A DNA stretch of 64,000 nt from positions 74,010,531 through 74,074,530 of the forward strand of contig OX328128.1 in NCBI GenBank assembly GCA_946811695.1. The letters run 5' to 3'. A program made the position numbers and the translations under genes. This stretch comes from Gonocerus acuteangulatus (Eukaryota > Arthropoda > Insecta > Hemiptera > Coreidae). Positions 9,801 through 20,662 of the stretch are shown here, in pieces. Numbering within the stretch: position 1 is the stretch's first letter; every line of letters begins with the position of its first letter. The notes beneath the pieces were generated by a model. The model was given only the letters and a program-made list of their open reading frames with translations. It made no database searches and was not told where the DNA came from.

Positions 9801-11654
9801 GTCAGGCCTCATAGCCCTCAAGATACTGTCTGGATTGCTGAAGTTTATCAATACTCTTCCAGCGACAGTTAAAAAATTAACTATGTTCAGTGACAATGTA
9901 GGAGGCCAAAACCAAGGCCGGTATGCTGTTAAGTTCTGGTTGTATATTGTTAAAATCCCAAAATACAACCCTTAAAAAATCACCCCATATTTTATTGGAG
10001 CAATGTATCAATTGAAGTAAATTAAATAAACGACCTAAAATAAATTAATTAAGCTTCCATTTCCTCTATGCATTGTGAAAAGATAGGACCCTCTAAGCAT
10101 TATTCGTATTCGAGATATTTAGCCTCAAAGATCCACTTTATAACACGGGAGTCAGAGGCAGGGTGTATCCAGGTTTATCTAATAAAAAAGCGAGTTTGCT
10201 TACCATTTTTCTGGAAAACTAGTATAAGATACACAATGGCAAACCTAATCTTGCTGACAGAAGTTTTAATAGGGCAAGCGGTACTTGTTTTCGGGATATA
10301 AACACTAAGTCTAAATCCTGTGTTTTTAGTATATCTCATTCAGCACATTTTACTGCTGGCAATGTAAGCCCTGGATACAGCCACACATGATAAAGATAAG
10401 GGATGTGAACATCGCCAAAAAGAACTCATGAAAGCCATAATTGCACCGCGAAAAATAAAATTATGTGGGAGGAAAAAAAGTCCAACGTTTAAGGTTGTTA
10501 ATACCCTGTAGTATTTTTCAATTTGGTGCGTTGCGACAAAATCTCTATTTGAAGGTATTATTTGGTGATATCAGGGAAGAAAACTATCTTACTCATATCA
10601 ATGCACAAAACAAAATCCCCAAAAACTGGTCAAAAATATGTCACAAGGATAGCAGAGAAATATACCAGGAATATGTGAAATATATACAGCTATAATAATA
10701 ACACGGAATTGAGACTTCGAATGTTTATATCCCGAAAGCAAGTACCGCTTGCCCTATTAAAAATTCTGTCAGCAAGATTAGGTTTGCTATTATGCATCTT
10801 ATACTAGTTTTCCTGAAAAATGGTAAGCAAACTCGCTTTTTTATTAGGTAAACCTGGATACGCTCTGCCTCCGTCTCCCGTGTTATAAAGTGGATCTTTG
10901 AGGCACAATATCTCGAAAACCTTCGAGAGGACACTGTAAGTAACATGTAGGCAAATTTATAAAAAAAGTAGTTCAAAAATGGAAGCTTAACTAATTTATT
11001 TTAGGTTGTTTTTTTTTTAATTTACTCTAATTGATACATTGCTCCAATGAAATATGGGGAGATTTTTTAAGGGTTGTATTTTGGGATTTAGACGATTGCA
11101 GTAGTTCAAGAATTACTTGGGAAGGCCTTATGTAAATTTTTGTTTAAAAACTCAAAGATTGTATGCCTTAGAAAATGTATAATATACAAAAATATAAGCA
11201 AAAACGCGATTTTTTTAAAAAAAGTCTTAAATTTAAAGGGCTGTAACTTCGCTCTAAATTGACCAATCAAGTTCGCTGAAGTCTCGAAACATTAGTATTT
11301 TTATGCACTAAAAGGCACTACCTACCCAGGAAATAGTCGTTTATTTTGGTTAACAACTTGAATAACAATTTTATAGTGTACAATATCCTAAATTATGAGT
11401 TTTGAGGGGTGGGGCTTAAACAAAAAGCGCAGGGCTTTTTCTGACCCCGGATTCGGATTTAGCGACCCCAGAAACATCTACTAAACATGGTCTGGTCTCT
11501 GGGTCCGGACTTTTATTTTATTTTTTTGTGTGCGGCTGTCTTATAAATTGATAATACACATTAAGAAAACTTCATGTATATGTTTATGAAAAATCACTAA
11601 TGTTTTGTTTTTTTCAGGGCCGAGATTCAAAAACAACGCCAGTTGAAGAGTTAA
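6879..11654 (+). CDS. Sem1: Sem1/DSS1, 26S proteasome lid subunit (complete, 3 exons)
   Basis: Exons: 6879-6963, 8395-8491 and 11618-11654; 72 residues, normal for DSS1. The protein reads [28 protein letters not shown], (N)[43 protein letters not shown]. The acidic [12 protein letters not shown] and NVWEDNWDD blocks and the C-terminal helix (DDFS-x-QLR) are diagnostic. DSS1 is a small disordered protein of the proteasome lid, the TREX-2 complex and BRCA2 complexes. The start at 6879 fits family length; an in-frame ATG at 6864 would add five residues. Intron 2 has a normal donor (AG|GTTTGT) and acceptor (TTTCAG). Intron 1 lacks a usable GT donor: only A|GCAAGT at 6964 keeps the frame, implying a GC-AG intron. 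Introns are 1.4 and 3.1 kb and filled with transposon remnants. AATAAA occurs at 11693. Confidence 0.95.
7091..7945. other. Sem1 intron 1, unassigned part
   Basis: A/T-rich sequence with no recognisable gene. The 90-residue ORF at 7684-7956 has no recognisable domain and shares TGGGTTTACTC-CCAAATTA-type wording with the repeat family at 2.7 kb, so it is probably repeat DNA. Confidence 0.4.
7948..8185. mobile_element. 238-bp MITE with near-perfect 30-bp TIRs and TA target duplication
   Basis: The ends CGCACTAGTATTTCTAAAGT (7949 on) and its continuation GACACAACT are exactly inverted at 8156-8184. The outermost base differs (T versus C). TA lies immediately outside both ends (7946-7947, 8186-8187). 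This is the Tc1/mariner-type signature. It sits in Sem1 intron 1, carries no ORF, and its well-matched TIRs suggest recent insertion. Confidence 0.85.
9037..9162. repeat. Short foldback (hairpin) element
   Basis: The left arm TATGCGTTTCCGCTCACTC ... ACTCGCTAAAATTA pairs with the right arm TAATTTTAGCGAGT ... GAGCGAGCAGAAACGCATA around an about 6-nt loop (ACAAAA), with arms of about 60 bases. It lies in Sem1 intron 2. It could be a tiny MITE or a hairpin transcript source. Confidence 0.7.
9800..9972 (+). pseudogene. Fragment of a transposon-encoded protein with SDNxGGQN motif
   Basis: One frame reads [48 protein letters not shown], then a stop. The block TMFSDN-x-GGQN is, as I recall, common in uncharacterised arthropod transposon-derived proteins thought to be DDE-type. 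The fragment is short, lacks both ends, and lies inside Sem1 intron 2. The family name is uncertain. Confidence 0.4.
9951..11090. repeat. Large inverted repeat, arms about 360 bp
   Basis: The left arm (about 9951-10309, from AATCCCAAAATACAACCC) is the reverse complement of the right arm (about 10716-11090, ending GGGTTGTATTTTGGGATT). Arms include GAGCAATGTATCAATTGA and GGCAAACCTAATCTTGC with only scattered mismatches. The about 400-bp spacer carries a 76-codon ORF without recognisable domains. It is inside Sem1 intron 2, so the pre-mRNA could form a long duplex. Confidence 0.85.
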
Positions 11655-11692
11655 TTTATATTTAAAATAATTAAACTATGATTAAATATTAC

Positions 11693-11698
11693 AATAAA
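11693..11698 (+). terminator. Candidate polyadenylation signal of Sem1
   Basis: AATAAA lies 39 bases after the stop codon, with a second AATAAA-like run (GAATAAATAAC) just after it. Confidence 0.55.
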
Positions 11699-11719
11699 GA
11701 ATAAATAACACATTTTTTG

Positions 11720-12374
11720 TACATTCTTTAAGATTATATTAATACATTCTTTTGTGGAATAAATAATGAGTTGCAGTTTACTTTTTTTCCCCCTCTCCTC
11801 AGAAACCTTTACTTTTGAAATTATTATTTAAATGAAAGTTTATTCAAATTTAGGAATTATTAAAATATGGCAGAATAGCAATAAAGATGTACTGTGCACT
11901 TTAACTATATTTATTTTCTAACTTCCCAACATGTCTCTCACCCTTTAGGTGCCTTTTCAGGGGAATATGTTATAAATACAAAGGTTTTTGGCGAGAAAGG
12001 CAGTAATTCTTGAGAGGGGAAAAGATATTAGTAACAGAAAAAGTGAATAAATAAGTAGAGAGAAAACATAAAATAAATAAAAAATAATATTAAAAAAATA
12101 TACATACAAATAAAATACAATCCCCCCCCCCCCTGAATCAGAAGTCACATTAAAATTACCCTGTTAAGCGTTTGGGTATTAAAATTGATTCCGAGATATG
12201 GCTATATTTGTAGTATAAAAAAAAAGAATATTATTGTGAAAAGGTTTGAGGTGGAGATCCTTTAAAGTGAGAATATGTTATATTAGTTTGTTTTTATAAC
12301 AGTATACTTGTTTAATTTTATGGTATATGTTTATGTTATGAAAATGTTGTCATATGGTTTTTATATGTGGGCTG
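11720..12374. other. Intergenic A/T-rich sequence
   Basis: No gene or clear element seen. It contains a C-run of about 13 bases at 12121 and A/T-rich low-complexity sequence. Confidence 0.5.
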
Positions 12375-12815
12375 TCCTCCGTTAACAGTTCTTGAATGTC
12401 ATAAGGTATGTTTAGTAGAGGTATGTTCTCTGTCTGCATTCTGTAAGCATATGTTTTATAGTAAGAGTCCTGTTACAGTATTTGCAAGTAGGCCTATCTT
12501 TTAATTATTATTCATTAAGTACGAGTGAGTCAGGAATAAGTGTCCAATGCGTAGTCTGATCAATAGGACTTGGTCTCTACTAGTTAGGGGCCATTTATGT
12601 TTAGAGCAAGGTTCTACAGTTGCCTTTATTTTGAGCAGTTTGTTGTCTTTTAGTTTCCAGTATCGTTCAAATACTGGTTTTATATGAAGTACAAAATCCA
12701 GTAGGTATGCGGCGGGGATATTTCTCGCTTTTTGGGGAGGGGAGTGTTTCTTTGGTGGGAAGAACTTGGCCTCTATTTCAGATTTATGTTTTTTTGGGGA
12801 TGTTATTAACTGGCG
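12375..12815 (-). pseudogene. C-terminal fragment of a non-LTR retrotransposon ORF2
   Basis: Read on -, one frame gives SPKKHKSEIEAKFFPPKKHS, NIPAAYLLDFVLHIKP, FERYWKLKDNKLLKIK, SRDQVLLIRLRIGHLFLTHS, YLMNNN, then (after a frameshift) a TVTGLL / IKHMLTECRQRTYL segment. This is the post-RNase H region (RLRIGHT-x-LTHSYLM ... C-x2-C-x-KH-x4-C) seen intact in the elements at 36.3 kb and 57.5 kb. The rest of the ORF is missing. Confidence 0.75.
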
Positions 12816-12821
12816 GGATAA

Positions 12822-13110
12822 GTTTTGGGAACTTCATATATTTTTCTTAATATTTCGAAAACGTTTTGGAAATCATGGTAAGGGTAAGCTTACTAGTTTT
12901 TCCTCAAAAAAGGAATTTTCGATGGGACGGTCAAATTTGGAAAAATAAGTGCTTAAAACTTTGAAGTAGTTGGTTTCGTTTATTTGAACAGTTCTTTTTG
13001 TCCGTTTCCCTTAGCTTTTTATTTCTTGATATTTTTTGAATTGCTTATAGTAGGAAATGAATTTCTCCATAAAGCAGGATAATTAAAATTATAAACAATT
13101 TTTTGTTGTT
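12822..13110 (+). repeat. Interspersed repeat module M
   Basis: GATAAGTTTTGGGAACTTC ... CGAAAACGTTTTGGAAA ... AGCTTACTAG ... AAATAAGTGCTTAAAACTT ... GTTTCGTTTATTTGAACAG ... AAAGCAGGAT. The same module occurs at about 32452-32650, 38636-38950, 39408-39720, 39757-40080 and, inverted, about 42190-42420. It encodes no protein. Confidence 0.75.
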
Positions 13111-13332
13111 AGAAATAGAGCTTTCCGAGCAGTACTCGAAGATTTCGTGTGAATATTTTCTTCTACTCTACTGCTGTTGGTATCGTTTTTTAGAATGGGA
13201 GTTTCTCTATTTACCTGCCTGTTTAATTGTTTTTTTTTTATTATTTATTAAATTTTAACGTCCATAGAATAGAATAGAATAAATTATGAGTTAAGACCCC
13301 CGCCAACACGGGGTGCACCTTGGCCAGTTGTC

Positions 13333-16300
13333 CTATTGTACGAGTCCTGTGTGCCTGCTTAGGCTTCTCTCAGACTTCTGATGAATCAGATAATGCCAGA
13401 CTTCAGCTGACCTCCTGATCTCATCCTCTCCAAGGCTGCCAAAATGCATGAACAGCCTCCTTCCTAATGTAACACAATCGAATATGACGTGCTTGGGTGT
13501 CTCCTCCTTGTTCTTGCACCACCTACATACCGGAGAGGACTTCATTTTCATAGCATACATATGTTTGTTCATCGTACAATGGCCTGAGATCGTTGCAACC
13601 GTCTCCCTCAGGTCTCTTCTGGACATATCCAGAAAGATGTCCTTTTTACCGAATTTGTTGAGATCTATGAAGGACTTCGTATGGGCTATTTTCTGTCCCT
13701 CCCATAATTTTCCAAAGTCCCTTTTGGCTTTTGCCGCTATTGCTTCCTTGTGGGATATATTGCCTCTGAGTCCTGGTACCCAATAAATGACAACCTTATT
13801 ATTTGTTGCTAGTCGGTTAAGCCTTGACTGACACTCGTCCACAACTCTTGAGGTAATCTCCTGACTCCTTAATGCTTTGCATGCAGCCTGACTGTCCGTA
13901 AGGATGTTAATATTCTTCCTACGGACTCCCTTCTCGCTCATGCTGTGGGCCGCCGCTAAGATGGCGTATATCTCCGCCTGGAACACAGTTGAGGTTTTTC
14001 CAAGGGAAATTTGTAGCCTTAAGCCACCCTCACCCCCCCTCCAGACCCCTGCTCCTGCTCCATGTATAGTTTTGGAGCCGTCCGTGTAAATGTTAGTGCC
14101 ATTAGGTGGCTTAAAGATATCCTTTTTACCAGTACAGATGCCTTGTATTTCTACTCCGTACCTCCTTGCAGTGCTTATCCTGCTCCTCATCATGTCTGAC
14201 AGCATGCTTAGTTCAGGGATCATCCCTATCTTTGAGAAAATCTGGAAATGTCTTATTTCCTGTTTAGGATTGCCTATGACCTCCTGTTTCGTCATTCTAT
14301 ATGCCGATTTCATTGCCTCCGCTTCGATGAATACATCAATTGGCAGCAGGCTAAGAATGGCCTCCATTGTTATCACAGGTGTTGACCTCATCGCTCCCGT
14401 GACCAATAAGCACCCCAGTCTTTGTACCTTCCTCAATTTGGCGCTGAAGGACTTGGTGGCCAACTTATGCCACCATACCACGCACCCATACATCATCACC
14501 GGTCTTATTATTGCTGTATAGATCCAGTGCGTTATACGAGGTTAATGCCCCAGTTCTTTCCACACAGGTTCCTGCATACCCACAACAACCTAATGGCTCT
14601 ATTTGTAACTAGAGTGATATGTTCCTTCCAGTTTAGTCACCGGTCTAGAACCACTCCCAAGTATTTTACCTTATCACTATGGTACCCTATAGTGATAAGG
14701 TAAAATACCTCTCCTCTGAAACTCGGATTTCTCAGCCCATCCAGCTTCCTTTTATTAGTGAAGGGGACCAGTACCGTCTTCATAGGGTTGATACTCAGTC
14801 CCTTCTTGTTGCACCAGTCCGATGTAATCTTTAGTGCGCTCTCCATTAAGTCTGCCATTACCGACTGAACCTTGCCTTTGATGATAATAGCTATGTCATC
14901 TGCATACCCAATTGCCTTAAATCCCGCATCATTGAGTTTCGCCAGTAATGAGTCCACCACCATACTCCATATCAGTGGCGATAGATAGTACTCCCCCTTG
15001 CGGGCACCCTGTAGTCGCCTTGACCTTGATGCTTCTGCTCCCTTTGGTAGCATGAATTATCCTGTTACTTAGCATGCCCTTAACCCATTCTGTGATACAC
15101 CTTTCTGTCCCAAAGACCTCAAGAGCGCTAGAAACCACATCAACAGATGTGTTATCAAACGCCCCTTCAATATCTAGAAATGCTCCTAGGGCTATCTCTT
15201 TGGCCTGTAGGGAGTCCTCAATCTCGCTTACTACCGTGTGTAACGCTGATTCACATGATTTACCCTTCTGATAGGCATGCTGATGTTTCAGGTTACCAAC
15301 CCGAGGATTATTCATCCCCAAATACTTGTTTATGACCTTCTCCATTGTCTTCAACAGAAAGGAGGATAGGCATATTGGTCTGAAGGCTTTTGCCTCCTCA
15401 TACGTAGGCTTTCCTAGTTTTGGTATAAACACCACCCTTACCTCGTTCCATCTGTCTGGGATATACCCCCAGGCTAAACTACTCCTGAATAGCCTGATCA
15501 ATGGACTGATCAGAAGTTCCATCCCTTTCTGCAACAAGGCCGGGTATATCCTATCACATCCAGGTGATTTGAAAGGATCAAAAGACATAATAGCCCATCT
15601 TACCGCCTGAGGAGTTACTATCCTGTGGGCCTGTTTCCAATCGGGTTGTTTCCTTGTCCAGCCAACCCTATTAGCCTGATCTTCATATCGTACGCACCCT
15701 GGAAAGTGCGCCCCCAGTAGCACCTCGAGTGTTTGTTGAGTACTAAAAGTATTCCCATCGGGCCCTTTCAAGGACCCTAATTCGCAATCCATGCCACTTT
15801 TAGCCAGGGCCTTATGGACCCTCGCCCCCATACTGACTTCTTCAATCTGTTCACAGATAATAGATTGTCACTTAGACTGTCTTATGAGCATATTATACTC
15901 GGTTAAGGCTTTCCTATATTCCTGCCAGCCACCATTCGCTTTGTTGAAGAGCCTCCTAGTTCTTTTCCTCGCCTCTTCCAGTTTTCTGTCCCACCAAGGG
16001 ACCTTTCTGAAATTCCTTTTCTCCGTAATGTTGCAGTTCTCCTCAAAGGACCGCACGATAACCTCGGTGACCTTGTCATTCATAAGATCAATTTTGAGTG
16101 GATTGACTGCCGATGTAGGACAGCTTTTCAGCCCCTGCTCTAGGGTCTGTACATACCCTCCCCAGTTGGTATTTCTTGGGTTTCTATATGTTAGGCTCTC
16201 CGTTAGCCTACCCTCAATGTCAAACCTAATGTACTTATGGTCTGACCCTGAAAATTCCCTTGAAACATGCCAATTTCGTAGGCTGAAGCTTGCAGAGCCC

Positions 16301-16865
16301 TCTATAGCTAAAGTCAGATCGAGAACCTCTCCTCTATTCCTTGTCTCGAACGTCGGACTATTCCCTACATTCTTGACATTAATGTTATTAATAACTAAAG
16401 ATTCAAACAGAGACTCGCCTCTATCATTGGTATCCCTGCTACCCCATATCTGATGGTGGGCGTTGGCGTCAGTTCCAATCACCATCGCCTTCCTCTCCGT
16501 CCTTGCATACTCCACCAGCTTCTCCAGACTCGTGGTTGGGATTTCCTGATCGCCAGGTAAATAGGTGGATGCCAACACCAGCTTCCGCCTGTTGGCTTCT
16601 ACTTCCACTGCAATAGAATCTCTAGAAAATAGGAACCTCAGTGGAAAACATGTTATATCAGACCTAACCAAAATACATGCACTGGATTATTACATTCATG
16701 CTTATAGATCTTAAACCCCTTGAATCCAAGACCCATAATTCTATTGTTATAAACCCACGGTTCTTGAATTAAAACAATATCAATATAATGACTCACCACG
16801 TACTGCTGTAGAGCTCCTGTGGCAGCCTTGCAGTGGTGAAGGTTCACCTGCAGCAGACGCACCAT
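13333..16865 (-). pseudogene. ORF2: endonuclease, reverse transcriptase, RNase H (frameshifted)
   Basis: Segments in different frames: 16865-16653 (LLQVNLHHCKA, VLIQEPWVYNN), 16671-15868 (GTDANAHHQIWGS, GEVLDLTLA, FSGSDHKYIRF: AP-type endonuclease core), 15831-14929 (FRPICLSSFLLKTMEKVI, LGAFLDIEGAFDNTS, GCPQGGVLS), 15053-14637 (IGYADDIAIIIK, the RT catalytic YADD), 14499-13333 (NIYTDGSK, AEIYAILAA, ILTDSQAA: RNase H; then CRWCKNKEETPKHVIFDC). Known function: target-primed reverse transcription in the nucleus. At least three frameshifts separate the pieces. The usual RNase H WVPGH block reads WVPGLRG, and a Lys/Ala stretch replaces the usual ADxLA region. Confidence 0.85.
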
Positions 16866-17292
16866 CCGTTGTTATGAGGGGGGGAGGATCCTCGGTAGGA
16901 CCGCCCTTTGTCGAGGCTTTCCTGCCTTCGGCCCTGGCACCCGTGCCCGGTTCTGGGGAGACCTCGGTCCTTCCACCTTCAGTTTGGGAGCAACTTGGAG
17001 TTTGCTTGGACGGCCGCCTGCCCGAAGCAGACCGACCATCTTCCACAACCCCACTGTCCCTCCTCTCAACTTCCAGGGGTTGGTCAGGCCTCCCCTCCCC
17101 AGAACCAGCCACGGCCTCCCGACCGTCACCTTCCTCTCCCTCCGCAGCTTGAGGCCCCTCCACCTCCATCTTATCCTTGTCCTCCTCCTTCTTCTTCTTT
17201 ACCTTCACATCCACCCTGTAAAAGCCGTGGCATAAGTTACCACCTCTCTCCTGAATTATCTGGAGATGTGAATCCGGAATGGACGCGACTAG

Positions 17293-18180
17293 TTACATCC
17301 CTCTCGGCAACTCCTTTACCCCTCCTGGAAGTACCTTCCACCTGCCCGTCTCAAGAGTATTTTGTGCCCTTATATTCTTCAGTGCACATTCAACGTTCCT
17401 GACTGGCTTCGGTATGTAGACACCAATTATGTTGTACCTCTCCAGAAGCCCAGCATCACATACTTCTAGGTGGACACGCTCAAATGGAGTCATCTCCTTC
17501 ACCTGCCCCTCAAGCCACTCTTGAGAAATCTTGTTGATGCAGCTGATCATCAGTGCACCCTCTCTGATCTTAATTGTGTCAAAGTTCACCAACTTCTCCA
17601 CATCCGGGACTTCCGGGTTTGCCTCTGCCATCTTGTCTACCAATATTGTCTGTAGGCGTTCCATGTACTCCTCCGTCAGTGGACCATCCGGATACTCCAC
17701 ATTCCTGATGGCCACCTTCGTACAGGTCACTGCCGCACTATAACTTTGTTCTTCTGTCTTTGGCCTCTTCTTCTCTTTCTTCTCTGGCGAAGGAGTGAAG
17801 TCGGCCTGGTCCCTGGGTCTCTTATTACCCTTACCCTCATTGTCCTTAGAGGACCCAGCTTCCATCGCTGCGCGGGCCTTATTCCTCAGGCGCATGATGT
17901 TTTTTCTTTGAACTCGTGGCATCGTCTTCCACTCGTCCGTCGGAATCCTCCTTAAATATAGAGGCACTTCCACATTCTGACAAGACTCCTTGTCCTCTTG
18001 CTCAGCTGACCCACCCTCTTGCTCTAAATTTGCCATCTGCCGTGTCACGGCTTCCTGGCCATCCTCTGATAATTCAGAGACCTGGGAATTAGACTCCTCA
18101 GGTAGCAACGACGTACTTGTTGTTGTTGTTTCATCTTCCATTTTTGTTCCCACGAGTACGGGGGAGATAAAAGTCACCAC
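17293..18180 (-). CDS. ORF1 (gag-like) of the LOA/R1-group retrotransposon
   Basis: This 295-codon ORF starts at ATG 18180. Its N-terminus is Ser/Glu-rich, followed by a basic stretch (KDNEGKGNKRPRDQADF, KKEKKRPKTEE) and a globular C-terminus (TKVAIRNVEYPDGPLTEEYM, GALMISCINKISQEWLEGQV, LLERYNIIGVYIPKPVRN, QNTLETGRWKVLPGG). The C-terminal half resembles the DUF4780-like domain that I associate with insect transposon ORF1 proteins; that naming is from memory and uncertain. No CCHC knuckle is visible. A further charged ORF (17214-16780) probably represents its frameshifted continuation. The likely role is RNA binding in the retrotransposon particle. Confidence 0.6.
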   Translation of the reverse strand: MVTFISPVLVGTKMEDETTTTSTSLLPEESNSQVSELSEDGQEAVTRQMANLEQEGGSAEQEDKESCQNVEVPLYLRRIPTDEWKTMPRVQRKNIMRLRNKARAAMEAGSSKDNEGKGNKRPRDQADFTPSPEKKEKKRPKTEEQSYSAAVTCTKVAIRNVEYPDGPLTEEYMERLQTILVDKMAEANPEVPDVEKLVNFDTIKIREGALMISCINKISQEWLEGQVKEMTPFERVHLEVCDAGLLERYNIIGVYIPKPVRNVECALKNIRAQNTLETGRWKVLPGGVKELPRGM

Positions 18181-18330
18181 AGACAGAGCCCCCTATGTCT
18201 GCGAAAGGCTACAATACAATGGGGTGTCGCCTGGTGCCCCAAGTGGGTCGTTCCTAACACCAATGTTTTAACACCCGGTGCCATCCATCCCTCAGCACGA
18301 GCTCCCTCGACCTTGGATAAGGTGTACCAG

Positions 18331-18403
<73 letters not shown>

Positions 18404-18406
18404 GGG
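18331..18406. repeat. Homopolymer block A65 followed by G11
   Basis: An uninterrupted run of 65 A (18331-18395) passes directly into 11 G (18396-18406). It lies within what looks like the 5' UTR of the LOA/R1-like element. It may be the poly(A) tail of another insertion or a homopolymer expansion. Length in an assembly at such sites is unreliable. Confidence 0.9.
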
Positions 18407-18881
18407 TAGGGTGGGTTATGGGAATCACACACCCGGAGAGAAATTGGGATGGAATGAGGAATGCAGGTTGGGATAGGTAAGGATAGGGTACGTTTGGGTA
18501 AGGGAAGAGAGGTCCCCAGGACCTCCCGGTTGGCTTTTAAGACACAGCGTTTTCATCGAGCCTGTGCGCATTTCAGTTGGTTCACCGCACGCTCTCTGAA
18601 CACTGCCGCTGCTGGTTCGCGTAGCCAATGGCCAATTGGAGTTCAGAACTTCTGAAACTCCCTCCCCCTATCCACCACCTCGGGGACGCGCCGGGTCGCC
18701 TGCAGCTTGGCACCAAACCAATTTAGGAGAGATAATATCCCGTCCAGGTCAGTTTGGTGACTCCCGGTTAACGTCCATTTATTATTAACTACGAATTTTA
18801 GGACGGGTTATCTACAGGTTACCACCCTTTTCTAGCCGGGATAGGGCTGATGCCTTTTCTTTTTTCTAAAGAAAAGCCACC

Positions 18882-18962
18882 ACCCCTAGTGGGAATCGAA
18901 CCCGCGACCCTTTGGCACGGAGTGTTAAGTGCTCACGCCTTAACGCTCACGGCCACCGGGCC
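18882..18962 (-). repeat. tRNA-derived SINE head (Ser/Leu-type)
   Basis: On -, GGTGGCCGTGAGCGTTAAGG resembles an A box of tRNA-Ser/Leu type, and GGGTTCGAATCCCAC is a canonical B box about 46 bases later. The arm between them does not fold into a normal anticodon loop, and the 3' side runs on into GGGGTGGTGGCTTTTC rather than an acceptor stem. It is therefore a SINE promoter head, not a functional tRNA gene. The SINE body probably continues to about 18780. Confidence 0.65.
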
Positions 18963-18989
18963 TCCATTTTTTTTTTTTTTTTGTGGAAT

Positions 18990-19617
18990 TAATAATTAAG
19001 TGAATAAGGCGGATAAGGTAATTACCCCTTTGGGGTAACTTGGCTACTGTCAGTTTCCTGTACCTTGTGATATCTAAAATATTGCTTTTATTCAAGATAC
19101 ATTTTTCACGAAAGATCAAAACAACCAATAACTGTCCCCATTTATTTTACAAATATCACTAGAAATAAGATGACGCAGTTCCTGCGAGTAGTACCTACTT
19201 TTTGTTCTCAGTGTTTCAAATTTCGATAAAATTCACACAACGCGCTATGTTGGAAATTTGGGAACTATTAAAATATTCGTCGACCAACAGAGGACATGAA
19301 AGCACTGAATAACAGAAGCCTGAAATCAAGACGCCCATTTGAATACAGATTGGCCGATAATGTCATGTATATAGGCAATAGTCTATTACCTGGTCAGAGT
19401 ATCGGCGAGCTGTCAATCGGCGAATTAACGGCGATCTGCCCGATATCGGCGTTTAGAGCTTGATCCGATAATTTGACAGCTACCGGTCGGTGTAATTTTT
19501 CCCCCGTTTGAATGATCCGAAGCCATTGTATTATCCGGTTTCGAAGCAAAAGAAGGACTTATGTTTTTAGCGTGTTTCCTCTATAGGAAAGCAACGCAAA
19601 TTTTGCCTAGATTCAAT
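18990..19617. other. Mixed repeat fragments
   Basis: No gene seen. It contains TTTTTCACGAAAGATCAAAAC (19097 on) and AAGATGACGCAGTTCCTGCGAG (about 19168-19190), which are parts of the module found at 31.1 and 42.6 kb. Between 19380 and 19500 are small palindromic GGCGATCTGCCCGATATCGG-type words. Confidence 0.5.
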
Positions 19618-19620
19618 GGG

Positions 19621-20004
19621 TAGAAACACACATGCTGAAGAGCGGAGCGGGGAGATTCAGAGCGCACCATGGAAGTCTAGGGGGTAGAAACACACATACT
19701 GAAGAGCGGAGCGGGGAGATTCAGAGCGCACCATGGAAGCCTAGGGGGTAGAAACACACATACTGAAGAGTGGAGCGGGGAGATTCAGAGCGCACCATAG
19801 AAGCCTAGGCGGTAGAAACACACATACTGAAGAGCGGAGCGGGGAGATTCAGAGCGCACATTGGAAGCCTAGGGGGTAGAAACACACATGCTGAAGAGCG
19901 GAGCGGGGAGATTCAGAGCGCACCATGGAAGCCTAGGGGGTAGAAACACACATACTGAAGAGCGGAGCGGGGAGATTCAGAGCGCACCATGGAAGCCTAG
20001 GGGG
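19621..20004 (+). repeat. 64-bp minisatellite, left block (6 units)
   Basis: TAGAAACACACAT starts each unit at 19621, 19685, 19749, 19813, 19877 and 19941, and the next, interrupted unit starts at 20005. Each unit continues GAAGAGCGGAGCGGGGAG, ATTCAGAGCGCAC, ATGGAAGCCTAGG. The period is exactly 64. The array resumes in phase after the two hAT elements. Confidence 0.95.
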
Positions 20005-20662
20005 TAGGAACTAGAGAACTGCACGGATAAGTAAAAAGTAATCGGATAAATAATCGCCGAGTATAAAACGGACGATGCGAGTACATACTCGGCATCGTTT
20101 CGAATTGGCATCGCCGAGTATAAACTGGACGATGCGAGTACATACTCGGCATCGTCCGGAATTGGCATCGTCGATTACTTTACATTACGATTACGAGTAA
20201 TACTCGTGAGTACTGCATCGTAATCATCGTAAATAACCGTCGACTTCTCGACATGTCGATACAGGAGGCAAGATAAGCAACAGATGAATTAGGTAGTAAA
20301 TAAGGGGATTATAGAGTATTTTTTTTCTTTCTGAAAATAGTTTCTGAGATATAAGCGATCAAAAATCGGGATTTATAGGACTCACTGACTCATAGGAGGC
20401 ATTTACCATGATGCTAAAGACTTGAAATTTTGCAGGATGATAGATATGAAGGTGTTATTAAAGGAAAAAATAGAAAAATCCTGAAAAGGTGTGTTTGACG
20501 CCGCTTCTGGAGCGGTGTCGTGCGAGTTTTGTACTTCCTTGGGAAACCCGTCATTCCGTCCGAAACCCATGATGTGGGGTATCAAATGAATCGTCTCGGA
20601 ATGAAGAACCTATATTTGATGTTTTAAGAAACATTTAGAAGCATAAAGGCTTGGTCAAAATC

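Larger units (their letters stand above)
13270..18760 (-). mobile_element. LOA/R1-group non-LTR retrotransposon, nearly full length, degenerate
   Basis: On - the order is 5' UTR (about 18760-18181), ORF1 (18180-17293), a highly charged stretch (17214-16780), endonuclease (from 16865), reverse transcriptase, RNase H (14100-13600), a Cys/His tail and a 3' UTR ending in a short TTCTA-like tandem tail (on +, TAGAATAGAATAGAATAAATT at 13266-13286). Wording such as LLQVNLHHCKAATGALQQ in the endonuclease and the presence of RNase H favour the LOA or R1-like clades. The 5' UTR is interrupted by an A65-G11 tract on +. ORF2 has several frameshifts, so the element cannot move by itself. Confidence 0.8.

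Noticed and set aside
13448..18271. Many + strand ORFs opposite the LOA/R1-like element
   Set aside because: They are antisense shadows of its ORF1 and ORF2.
18882..18962. Genuine tRNA gene (Ser or Leu)
   Set aside because: A and B boxes are present, but the anticodon arm and acceptor stem do not form; it fits a SINE head.
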